Shown here in pieces: positions 27,601 through 35,164 of a DNA stretch of 35,164 nt. A program made the translations under genes and the position numbers. A model generated the notes under the pieces. That model did no database searches. It worked only from the letters and a program-made list of their open reading frames with translations, and was not told where the DNA came from. Within the stretch, counting starts at the first letter, position 1. Each line of letters starts with the position of its first letter. The stretch spans positions 1-35,164 of IMG/VR virus record IMGVR_UViG_3300046750_000777. The stretch is one strand, 5' to 3'. Origin of the DNA: a virus.

Positions 27601-30600
27601 CAATGGAGGGGTTGATTTTGGAACGGAGGCGTTGACCACAACAGGTAATCTCACGGTAGGAAATAACCTCTTTGCAGTCGCAGGTGCTTCAGGTAACACC
27701 TCAGTAGCGGGAGAATTGACTGTTACAGGAGCAACAACCCTCTCTTCAGGACTATCTGCAAACAATCAAAACATCACCAACGTGGCAGATATAGAAGTAG
27801 ACTCAATCACCTCTGGAGGCAACCAAATCAGCTTGAATGTCGCAGACAATCAAGGTATCGCCCTGAAGATCGAAGAGTCTACAAACAATGTGTCTTATGT
27901 CGAAATCGACACGACAGACAACAGCGAAGAAATCAGGTTGTTAAAAACAACCGTCATTGACGGCACGATGACTATCGGGTCGGGATCTATTGAAGATTCC
28001 ACAGGTACGATTGATCTTGGAAACACAGATCTGACAACAGGTGGTGACATCACGGTTCAGAACCTTACCGTAAACGGCGTTCAGAACATCAATAACCAAA
28101 ACAATCTCGCTGTCGCGAATAGTATCATCGAACTCAATAACGGGTTTGTAGGAAATAACGCAAATGACTTAGGACTCCTGCTGACCCGAGGCAATCTCGA
28201 TGACGCAGTTTTCCTATGGGATGAGGGTCTTGACATCTTTAGGCTGGCTACACACTCAGGTGCAGTCGATATCAACACCATTGACTTCGATGCAGTGGCT
28301 GGTATCGCAGACGCAGACTTGAGAGTGGGCGACCTTGATTCACAAGGTAATATCTCTACTACAGGATCTCTTACGGTAAACAGTACAGGTACAATCCTCG
28401 CTCCCGCACAAGCTGTTGCAGATAACCACATTGTCACTGCGGCTTGGGTAAGAGGACTTGAGCTATCTGATCTCGCTAACACTACGGAGGCGGTTCAAGA
28501 CATCGTAGGGGCTCAGTTTACCCTCGCTAACCACTCTACAGGCATTACCTTCGCCTATACAGATGATGGTGGAGTAAATGACGGGCAAGTCACCGCCACT
28601 TTACAGGACTCTTTAGTCTCTATCGCAAGCCTTAACCCTGTAGCTGGAAACATACTATACACAACAGGCAATAATACATTTGCAGTCTCTGCTGTCACAC
28701 AGGAAGGTAGAGACTTAATCGCATCGGACGACCCTCACGCCCACCTGAATCTTGAGGTTGGGGTTGACGTACAGGAACAGAATGACAGACTAACCGAGAT
28801 CTCCGCTATCGCACAGCCTACTGCCGACAACTTCCTCGCGGGTGACGGGGCAGATCTCGTTCTTAAGACTCCCACACAAGCTAGAACCTCTCTGGGTATA
28901 GATCAAGTCAATGCTAGAGCAACTCTTGGATTTGGAACTGCTGTCTCTAATGACACGGGAGACTTCCTAGCCTCTAATTCAGGTTTAGATGACCTGAATG
29001 ATGTCACGATAACTAATGACCCTCAAGCAGGAACTCCTTTGGTAAACCAAGTTTTGGTCTACACGGGGAACAGTCTCTTTGAGAATATTCAACTCTCTTC
29101 AAATCAGTTATCTGACGGAACGAGCCTGATAAAGACATCGTCTTCTATCAACGATCTGTCTGACGTTGACACTACAAACAAGGCACAAGGTAAGGTCTTA
29201 ATCTTCAATGCACAAGGGGCGTTGACAGTAGGAGACAACACTATTATTGAAGAGTCTCAAGATGCCGTAGGTAGCTTGATCAACAGCGGTACTCAAACAG
29301 ATATCACTGTGACTTACGACGATGTTAATGACAAGATAGACTTCTCGGTAGATGCCACTATTGCTAGAGTAAACAGCCCTACCCTAACAGGTACACCCGA
29401 ATCACCTACAGCAGTACAGGGTGATGACAGTACCCAAATAGCTACTACGGCGTTCGTACAGAATGAAATACAGTTCATCAATGTAGGAGGGAACTTTCAG
29501 CCTGTAAATGACAGACTAACCGAGATCTCCGCGATTGCCGCACCTACTGCCGACAACTTCCTCGCGGGTGACGGGAACGACATTGTACTCAAGACCTCGA
29601 CACAAGCTAGAACCTCTCTGGGTATAGATCAAGCTAATGCGAGAGCAACTCTTGGCTTTGGGACTGCTGTTACTAATGACACGGGAGACTTCCTATCCTC
29701 TAATTCAGGCTTAGATGACCTGAGTGATATTTCAATAGCCGTACCTGCAAATAAACACTTCATTGTCCACGATGGGGCTAACTTCGAGAATAGATTGATC
29801 TCTACCGCTGATCTTTTAGACGGCAGTGAGATCCCTCTCCTAAATGGCGGTGACCTCACCCTCAACGGCTCGTTGTCTGTGACGGAGATCTCACTTACAG
29901 ATAATCAAGCAGAAGCTCTTGTCTTTACGGAAGCTGGCAACGACTACCTCACATTTGTTACTACAGATGCAGGTGAGAAGGTTGTCTTTGGTAAAGAGAT
30001 CGAGTCTTCAGCGGGAGCTACACTTGGAAACCTTGTCCTGAGTGGGACTAGCATCTCCTCTGGAGGTAATGGAGTTAGCTTCGGAGCTGAGAACATAACC
30101 ACTACAGGATCTGTCACCTGCGTTGATCTTACGGTTACAGGTACGCTAACCACAATAGATACGGACAACCTCTCTGTTAAAGACCGAGTCATCGAGCTTA
30201 ATAATGGCATCGGAGGAAACAATAACACCCTCGACATCGGCCTCTTCCTAAACAGGGGCGACCTAGATGATGCTGTAGTTCTCTGGGATGAGGGAGAAGA
30301 TGCGTTCGTATTTGCGACACATAGCGGGGCTGTGGACGGCACATCCACTGACTTCTCCTCTGTTGCAGGACTCAGCAAAGCCCCTGTTCAGACAGGTGAC
30401 CTAAATGTTGAGGGTGATATCTCTTCAACATTAGGTGTCACTGTGGGAGGTGACCTAGTTGTAACAGGTACGGGTTCTATAACGGCACCCGCTGCCGCTG
30501 CAAATGGAAATGAAATTGTAACTGCATCTTGGATCAGATCTTTAACATTATCTGACCTAACGGATACCACAGAGGATGCTCAAGACATCGCAGGTGCGAT

Positions 30601-32581
30601 GTTCGACCACGCTAACCACTCTACGGGCCTAACCGCGTCCTATGATGATGCCGACAACAGAGTTGATCTCACGCTGTCCGATAATCTGCAAGATATTGCC
30701 GAACTCGCCAATACAGAGGGGAACTTCATTGTAGGTGACGGAAACGGATTTGTGTCAGAGACACCCGCTCAAGCTAGAACCTCTCTGGGTATAGATCAAG
30801 CTAATGCTAGAGCAACTCTTGGATTTGGAACTGCTGTCTCTAATGACACGGGAGACTTCTTAGCCTCTAATTCAGGCTTAAACGACCTCTCCGACGTAAC
30901 TGTTGCGGGGTCTGCAAACAAGCACTTCATTGTCCACGATGGAGCTAACTTCGAGAATAGAGTGATCTCTACTGCGGACTTGTCCGATGGAGGCAACATT
31001 CTTCTTCTGCAAGGTGGAAACCTCACCATTAATGGGACTCTGTCTGTGACGGAGATCTCACTCACAGACAACCAAGCAGAAGCTCTCATCTTTACGGAAG
31101 CTGGCAACGACTACCTCACATTTGTTACTACAGACGGCTCAGAGAAGGTTGTCTTTGGTAAAGAGATCGAGTCTTCAGCGGGAGCTACACTTGGAAACCT
31201 TGTCCTGAGTGGGACTTCTATCACCTCTGGGGGTAATGGAGTTAGCTTCGGAGCTGAGAACATTTCCACTATAGGCGATCTCACTGTCGGAAACAACCTA
31301 TTCACAGTTGCAGGTGCTTCTGGGAACACCTCAATAAGCGGGAATCTTACAGTAACAGGTTCAGGTTCTATAACGGCACCCGCTGCTGCGGCAAATGGAA
31401 ATGAAATTGTAACTGCATCTTGGATCAGATCTTTAACATTATCTGACCTAACGGATACCACAGAGGATGCTCAAGACATCACGGGGTCGATGTTCGACCA
31501 CGCTAACCACTCTACGGGTCTAACCGCATCCTATGATGACGCCAACAGTAGAGTGGATTTAGCCCTCAGCTCGAACCTTCAAGACATTTCTGGTCTTGCG
31601 GTTGCAGACGGAAACTTCATTGTAGGTGATGGGGGTAACTTTGTAGCAGAGACCCCAGCTCAAGTAAGAGCCTCTTTAGACCTTGAGATCGGGACGGACA
31701 TACAAGCTCAGAGTGGTCTGTTAGACGACATATCTGCATTAGAGCCTCTTGGGGCAGACAAGATCATATATACCGATGCTCAAGGCTCTATTGACTCGTA
31801 CACAGTCACCTCTGTGGGTCTCGACCTACTTGATGATGCTACGGTAGCCGACCAGAGAGCGACATTAGGTCTGAAAGATGCGTCGCTCGCGGACACCACC
31901 GTAAACGGAGGCGGTGCAGATGCAGGCAAGGCAATTCTCACAGACGTTCAAGGCAAGCTCGGTGCGTTAGATGGTTCTAACCTCACATCTCTAGGGTCGG
32001 TCAACACCCTCTCAGATGTCAATGTCACTACGGGAGACTTTGTAGGCGACGAAGTTTTAGTTTGGAACGCCAACGCGGGTGAGTTTGTCTCTACAATCCT
32101 TGCTGAATCAGCAAGAGACGCTGTCGGGTCGGCTCTTGAAGCTGGCACACACGCTTTTGTTGAAGATCAAGGCATCTCTTTCACACACGATGACGTGAAC
32201 AATCAGATAGATCTTGAGATTGGGATCAACACCTCGAACTTGATTGACATCAACTCTCAAGCGGACACGAACAAGCAGGTTCTAAGGTACACAACAGATA
32301 ATGGGCTGAACAAGTATGTCCCAACGGTTCTTGGGACATCGACGGAATATAATGTAGGAACTAGCCCGAATGAGCTTATTCTATTGAGTTCCCCTACCCA
32401 AAGTAATGTTAATGCGGTCGCGGACTTGATTGTCCTAGGTCAGGTAATCGAGACCGTTGACTATGGTTCAGTGGGCGACGCCTTTGTGCAGAACACAGAT
32501 TTCAGCACCGATTGGAATGGGGCTGGGTTCAATGACCCTGTTATATATGCAGAAGTGGATCATGGAGTTTTAGTCTCTTAA
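24671..32581 (+). CDS. giant repeat-built tail fibre/adhesin-like protein
   Basis: A 2636-residue protein, start ATG 24671 with AAAGGGAAG upstream. It is composed of recurring low-charge beta modules rich in Asn, Asp, Gly, Thr and Ser: LSDLxDV and VNGKILQVVGG units, VEDxxGxxFxHxNHSTGxxFxYDD units, a five-times repeated block NARATLGFGTAV.NDTGDFL, GNxTVTGTxT-type strands, and IIELNNG...LFLxRGDLDDAVxLWDEG segments. Such modules are typical of long fibres or whiskers of T4-like marine phages, forming beta-helical trimers for host contact. The last 150 residues are non-repetitive (about 2490-2636) and could be the tip. No catalytic motif seen. It and its downstream neighbour form the late structural block. 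Confidence 0.8.
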   Translation: MADVISKNYEVATSFGIYTFTVTSDENGFTSVGNIRRNGVVWTNDYPAEVHAAIQDAIIEIETLNGSNPQNFLVVDNLLSEIADLGVASQANARTNLGIVDTLSSIGDLQDVDLGDGIVNGKILQVVGGVFTQVDPANGGGGFTQEDIEDFVGGMFQDGGGVTWTYDDANSQISGVVTIDHLSISGLSDVLIAGAVDGHILRYNGVAFVNQVLSYNDLSDTPAFGTASTKDTGTNVGEVLEFAEQSTLPALDGANLTALPSINTLSDVDTQGIQNGDTIVYNNGSFSPGLVSSVSSANDLDDVTVANPVLNQVLVYDGANFTNRALSSADLQDGADLLTANSSIGDLNDVSLVGNLVNGKILQVVGGVLEQVNPPNTGFTQEEVEDLVGGQFTHLNHSTGMSFTYDDASSEIRGSLDQSLQDIANAGQALNNILISDGNNIVLKTPAQARVALDLEVGIDVQEQNDRLTEISDIAQPTADHFLAGDGADLVLKTPVEARLSLEIDPANARATLGFGTAVTNDTGDFLASGSGLDDLNDVAVVAPVNKHVIIHDGVNFENRTLATTDLADGASVPLLQGGNLTLNGSLSVGEITLTDNQAEALVISEGGNNYLTFVTTDAGERIVVGVEAELQSNLVVTGTGTITAPAAAANGNEIVTASWIRSLTLSDLTDTTEDVQDIAGVMFNHVNHSTGITFTYDDINNRVDASLASSLQDLSQLNRANGNFIVGDGNNFVVLANQNARDALGLGSASTSEVADFLASGSGLEDLADVSIAGVAPIQMLVSDAQGDFSNRTISTADLSNGSKVPLLDGSDELILANTFKPNGGINVNNLFLVEGLTGNTEISGSLSVDGLSSMEGGLNVVNPNTGANSLSITPNGNDATVNSAGGNISFNAVNISTTGTLDAGVTTLTSLATASLLMSDNLASALSISEGGNQYLTFVTTDGDEKVVFGKTFEGISGSSIGNLLLEDNSITTSNNGGVDFGTEALTTTGNLTVGNNLFAVAGASGNTSVAGELTVTGATTLSSGLSANNQNITNVADIEVDSITSGGNQISLNVADNQGIALKIEESTNNVSYVEIDTTDNSEEIRLLKTTVIDGTMTIGSGSIEDSTGTIDLGNTDLTTGGDITVQNLTVNGVQNINNQNNLAVANSIIELNNGFVGNNANDLGLLLTRGNLDDAVFLWDEGLDIFRLATHSGAVDINTIDFDAVAGIADADLRVGDLDSQGNISTTGSLTVNSTGTILAPAQAVADNHIVTAAWVRGLELSDLANTTEAVQDIVGAQFTLANHSTGITFAYTDDGGVNDGQVTATLQDSLVSIASLNPVAGNILYTTGNNTFAVSAVTQEGRDLIASDDPHAHLNLEVGVDVQEQNDRLTEISAIAQPTADNFLAGDGADLVLKTPTQARTSLGIDQVNARATLGFGTAVSNDTGDFLASNSGLDDLNDVTITNDPQAGTPLVNQVLVYTGNSLFENIQLSSNQLSDGTSLIKTSSSINDLSDVDTTNKAQGKVLIFNAQGALTVGDNTIIEESQDAVGSLINSGTQTDITVTYDDVNDKIDFSVDATIARVNSPTLTGTPESPTAVQGDDSTQIATTAFVQNEIQFINVGGNFQPVNDRLTEISAIAAPTADNFLAGDGNDIVLKTSTQARTSLGIDQANARATLGFGTAVTNDTGDFLSSNSGLDDLSDISIAVPANKHFIVHDGANFENRLISTADLLDGSEIPLLNGGDLTLNGSLSVTEISLTDNQAEALVFTEAGNDYLTFVTTDAGEKVVFGKEIESSAGATLGNLVLSGTSISSGGNGVSFGAENITTTGSVTCVDLTVTGTLTTIDTDNLSVKDRVIELNNGIGGNNNTLDIGLFLNRGDLDDAVVLWDEGEDAFVFATHSGAVDGTSTDFSSVAGLSKAPVQTGDLNVEGDISSTLGVTVGGDLVVTGTGSITAPAAAANGNEIVTASWIRSLTLSDLTDTTEDAQDIAGAMFDHANHSTGLTASYDDADNRVDLTLSDNLQDIAELANTEGNFIVGDGNGFVSETPAQARTSLGIDQANARATLGFGTAVSNDTGDFLASNSGLNDLSDVTVAGSANKHFIVHDGANFENRVISTADLSDGGNILLLQGGNLTINGTLSVTEISLTDNQAEALIFTEAGNDYLTFVTTDGSEKVVFGKEIESSAGATLGNLVLSGTSITSGGNGVSFGAENISTIGDLTVGNNLFTVAGASGNTSISGNLTVTGSGSITAPAAAANGNEIVTASWIRSLTLSDLTDTTEDAQDITGSMFDHANHSTGLTASYDDANSRVDLALSSNLQDISGLAVADGNFIVGDGGNFVAETPAQVRASLDLEIGTDIQAQSGLLDDISALEPLGADKIIYTDAQGSIDSYTVTSVGLDLLDDATVADQRATLGLKDASLADTTVNGGGADAGKAILTDVQGKLGALDGSNLTSLGSVNTLSDVNVTTGDFVGDEVLVWNANAGEFVSTILAESARDAVGSALEAGTHAFVEDQGISFTHDDVNNQIDLEIGINTSNLIDINSQADTNKQVLRYTTDNGLNKYVPTVLGTSTEYNVGTSPNELILLSSPTQSNVNAVADLIVLGQVIETVDYGSVGDAFVQNTDFSTDWNGAGFNDPVIYAEVDHGVLVS
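29890..30085. repeat. about 200-bp direct repeat, copy 1 (copy 2 at 31054-31250)
   Basis: This block, containing GTTGTCTTTGGTAAAGAGAT and the segment encoding ESSAGATLGNLVLSGTS, recurs about 1.17 kb downstream with only scattered mismatches. A companion block (about 30478-30590 and 31369-31480, encoding NEIVTASWIRSLTLSDLTD) is nearly identical as well, with a third, older copy at about 26600-26690. Confidence 0.85.
31054..31250. repeat. about 200-bp direct repeat, copy 2
   Basis: Partner of 29890-30085 within the same gene. The mismatches are mostly silent or conservative, as expected after recent intragenic duplication or gene conversion. Both copies share the reading frame. Confidence 0.85.
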
Positions 32582-32590
32582 TAACTCTTG

Positions 32591-32598
32591 TATATATA
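32591..32598 (+). promoter_or_regulatory. possible late octamer (TATATATA) before the second tail gene
   Basis: TATATATA matches the T4 late octamer TATAAATA at seven of eight positions and ends 33 bases upstream of the ATG at 32632. It lies in the 50-base space between the two tail genes. Confidence 0.4.
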
Positions 32599-32631
32599 TC
32601 GACTACAAAAATATCAGAAGGAGTAAATTCC

Positions 32632-35164
32632 ATGTCAGTCCGCAGAGTACAATTACGCAGGGGAACAACTGCTGAGAATAATGCTTTCACAGGTGCTGTC
32701 GGTGAGATCACCGTAGACACCACGAAGAACACAATTCGGGTTCACGACGGGGCTACCGCAGGAGGGACTGAGACAGCCCTTCCTACTCTCTCTAACATAG
32801 CCCCTTCTGCCGATGTTGATTTCAATGGTCAAAAGATCGTAGATGTGGCAGACCCTACGAATGCACAAGACGTAGCGACTAAGGCGTATGTTGACTCAGG
32901 TGGTGGCATCCAAGTTGGAGACCTCACAGATGTAAATATTGCAGGTGTTGGGGAAGCCCATGTCCTTATCTACGATAACGACAATGATTCAAGGTGGGAG
33001 AACGTAGCTATCTCTGGAGACCTGACAATCTCTGCAACAGGTGTCGCTTCCCTCACCACAGATGCAATCCAGACCCCAAACATAGAAGACGGTCAAGTAA
33101 CCAACTCGAAGTTAGCTAACTCTACGATCACAATCTCAGATGGAGCTAACACCGATAATCTGCCTCTCGGACAGACCCTCACTTTCACCGCAACAAACTC
33201 TGAGACTACAGTTGCCGTAACCGCTGACGGGGATAATGCCAACGGTTCGATTGTAACTATCGGACTCCCGAATGACGTGACGGTTTCAAACGACCTCACG
33301 GTAAGCAACGATCTTACTGTGACAGGCAACCTGACAGTTAACGGAACTACAACTACTGTCAATACAGATCAAGTTACTGTCCAAGACCCCGTTATGATCC
33401 TCAACAATGGGGACGTAGCAAACGACATTGGCCTATTTATCACCAACCCTGGTGCTGAAGGAGATCAACTATTTATCTTCGACAACACCGATCAGGTTTT
33501 TAAACTCGCACAAGCTCCCAACGGAGCCACGGGCGGAGATACAAATTTCAACCCTACCGATTACTCTGACCTCAAACTAAAAAGTTTAGAGACTACAGGT
33601 ACGGTTCAGGTGGCCACAACTTTGGCAGTCACAGGTATCGCCACATTCTCAAGCTTACTTAACGCGAACGCGGGCCTTGCAGTAGACACTAATAAGTTCA
33701 CCGTCGCCGACACAACAGGTGACACCTCAATTGCAGGGACGCTAGATGTTACAGGGATCTCTACTTTAGCCTCTGCTTCAACAGTAGGAGACATAGAGCT
33801 CACGGATGGTCAAATCCAGACAACAAACGCTAACAATGACCTCTCTTTTAACGACAATAACCTCTCTACCACAGGGACGTTGACTGTCGGTGGCGAGGTT
33901 ACGTTAACGAGTGGAGCTACCGTAAGCTCCAACTCAACCCTCTCTGTCGAGAAGGGAGCGACTCATCAGATTATATTGAACTCTGATGCCACCACGGATA
34001 ACACCCCAGCAAACGCATCTATTGCAGTTGCTCTCAGTAACGCACCCTCTTATGCCACAATCCAATGGGACAATGGCACTAGCACTTGGGCTCTCTCTAA
34101 TAATGCTAGTGCTTCTACAGACTTCACTGTAGGTCAAGACCTTGTTGTTACCCGAAACCTCTACATTTCGGATAGCTCCACGAACGGAATTACCTTCAGG
34201 CACGATGAAGCAGACGCACAAGACGAGACTCTCCTGAGAGTAGATAGAGGCGTCTCCTACGCAACCCTATCTTGGGATGAAAGCTCTACTTACTTCTCAG
34301 TGTCAGAGGGCATAAACGTAGTTGGGGCAATCACCCAAGGTGCTGTTGACGGGGCTTCAAACTTCAGTGTCAGTAATGCGGGTGTAGTCACCTCCGACAG
34401 TGACGGACATAGGCTCGCAGGTATTACTTTCTCGGGTACTACCATAGAGGCATCCACAAATGGAGCGGGCATTGACTTTGGTAATGAGAATGTTTCTACA
34501 ACAGGAAACTTGAGCTCCACAGATGTTACCTCTACAGGTAATGCCTCGATCAATACGGCAACACTATCTGGTCTCCTTACCGCAAATGGTGGGATCACCG
34601 CCGATGGCGGGGTGTTCACCGTAGCAGACACATCAGGCAATGTGAGCACTTCTGGCACCATGAACGTAACGGGGGACTTCGATGTCAACGGAAACTTTAC
34701 GATCACGGCGGCATCTGGTGCGACTACTGTCGTAGGTGCGATCACAGCTACCGCAGAAGGAACTCAGATCGCAGATTTCACCTTTAATAACGGCGAGGTC
34801 ACTTCTGCTACAGGTACGATTGACTTCAGTAATGAGAACCTCACCACAATAGGAACCCTGTCTGGGGGAGCTGGGACTCTGACCTCACTCAACGTCTCTG
34901 ACGGGAATATCACTAATGTAGGTGACATCTCCCTTGATACGATCTCTTCTGACAGCTCTACTGTTGTTGTTTCGATGGATGACAATGTTGCGGGATCTTT
35001 TGAAGTTAAAGAAGGTCTAAACAGTTATATCAAGGTAGATACGACAGACGGTTCAGAGCTGATCACATTCGGTAAGGAGGTGGCCTTTGACACAGCTACC
35101 TTTACGGGTGACGTATCTTACGACTCCGCCCTGACCGTAGACGGCCTTCTTACCGCGAATGCAG
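32632..35164 (+). CDS. second tail fibre-like structural protein, partial (runs off window)
   Basis: The frame is open from ATG 32632 (AGAAGGAGTAAATTCC upstream) to the window end, 844 complete codons. The N-terminus (VQLRRGTTAENNAFTGAVGE, then ITVDTTKNTIRVHDGATAGG) is a signature I know from tail-fibre and hyaluronidase-like repeat proteins of T4-like marine phages. It is followed by repeated strands of the LTVTGNLTVNGT type, VQDPVMILNNGDVANDIGLF, and many KFTVADTTGDTSIAGTLDVT-like blocks. Several modules match those of the preceding 2636-residue protein, showing common descent. A C-terminal chaperone/protease domain (peptidase S74) is common in such proteins but would lie outside the window. 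Confidence 0.8.
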   Translation, partial: MSVRRVQLRRGTTAENNAFTGAVGEITVDTTKNTIRVHDGATAGGTETALPTLSNIAPSADVDFNGQKIVDVADPTNAQDVATKAYVDSGGGIQVGDLTDVNIAGVGEAHVLIYDNDNDSRWENVAISGDLTISATGVASLTTDAIQTPNIEDGQVTNSKLANSTITISDGANTDNLPLGQTLTFTATNSETTVAVTADGDNANGSIVTIGLPNDVTVSNDLTVSNDLTVTGNLTVNGTTTTVNTDQVTVQDPVMILNNGDVANDIGLFITNPGAEGDQLFIFDNTDQVFKLAQAPNGATGGDTNFNPTDYSDLKLKSLETTGTVQVATTLAVTGIATFSSLLNANAGLAVDTNKFTVADTTGDTSIAGTLDVTGISTLASASTVGDIELTDGQIQTTNANNDLSFNDNNLSTTGTLTVGGEVTLTSGATVSSNSTLSVEKGATHQIILNSDATTDNTPANASIAVALSNAPSYATIQWDNGTSTWALSNNASASTDFTVGQDLVVTRNLYISDSSTNGITFRHDEADAQDETLLRVDRGVSYATLSWDESSTYFSVSEGINVVGAITQGAVDGASNFSVSNAGVVTSDSDGHRLAGITFSGTTIEASTNGAGIDFGNENVSTTGNLSSTDVTSTGNASINTATLSGLLTANGGITADGGVFTVADTSGNVSTSGTMNVTGDFDVNGNFTITAASGATTVVGAITATAEGTQIADFTFNNGEVTSATGTIDFSNENLTTIGTLSGGAGTLTSLNVSDGNITNVGDISLDTISSDSSTVVVSMDDNVAGSFEVKEGLNSYIKVDTTDGSELITFGKEVAFDTATFTGDVSYDSALTVDGLLTANA

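Noticed and set aside
28750-31490. CRISPR-like or transposon repeats
   Set aside because: Repeats are in-frame coding modules of one protein, with no spacers, inverted ends or transposase.
26011-34985. Many minus-strand frames over the tail genes
   Set aside because: Shadows of GNC-rich repeat codons; no RBSs, Val/Ser/Pro-rich compositions, no overlap logic.

Overview
The window looks like part of the genome of a large tailed phage with T4-like (myovirus-type) features, probably infecting a marine Gram-negative bacterium. The signs are: a tRNA cluster, dense ATGA-type gene overlaps, a small conserved protein of the DSVRNGYEIRE type known to me from T4-like marine phages, a sigma-like factor, T4-like late promoter octamers (exact TATAAATA upstream of the amidase), two cell-wall hydrolases, and two very large repeat-built tail-fibre-like genes. 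The host cannot be named from the sequence alone.

Layout. 1-2489: an unknown partial gene, a sigma-like factor, thymidine kinase and a transglycosylase-like lysis gene. 2556-5556: small minus-strand genes (zinc ribbon, membrane proteins, unknowns). 5746-7203: a minus-strand tRNA cluster (Lys-TTT, Glu-TTC, Arg-CCT, Arg-TCT, Ile2/Met-CAT) interleaved with two unusual tRNA-like structured stretches and one small gene. 7233-9507: two small genes, a 480-base gap with hairpins and a pentapeptide-repeat protein. 9504-14389: a tightly overlapping minus-strand operon, in transcription order GroEL-like chaperonin, unknown protein, metallophosphoesterase, dCMP deaminase, DUF3310-like protein, then a DNA methyltransferase in three ORFs whose order is permuted. 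14416-16224: a plus-strand amidase and small genes. 16208-19559: an unknown, a P-loop kinase, an OMP decarboxylase/orotate phosphoribosyltransferase fusion, an exported protein and a dihydroorotate dehydrogenase. 19636-22076: a second pentapeptide-repeat gene with an in-frame stop, two coiled-coil proteins and a 3' remnant of GMP reductase. 22060-24528: adenylosuccinate synthetase and a cytosine-deaminase-like amidohydrolase. 24671 to the end: the two tail-fibre-like genes, the second running off the window.

How it works together. The minus-strand metabolic genes form an unusually broad nucleotide programme: dihydroorotate to orotate to OMP to UMP (PyrD, PyrF-PyrE); cytosine or a related base to uracil (CodA-like); dCMP to dUMP and thymidine to dTMP (dCMP deaminase, Tdk); IMP to adenylosuccinate (PurA), formerly preceded by GMP to IMP (GuaC, now a remnant). 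Late plus-strand genes (amidase, fibres) carry T4-like late octamers, and the sigma-like protein is a candidate reader of them. The transglycosylase-like gene shows a hairpin over its ribosome binding site with a late-promoter-like octamer in the loop, the logic known from T4 lysozyme gene e.

The least ordinary items are the permuted three-piece methyltransferase, the GroEL-like protein that appears to lack key ATPase residues, the orotate-pathway genes in a phage, the purA/guaC scar, and the tRNA-like RNAs inside the tRNA cluster.
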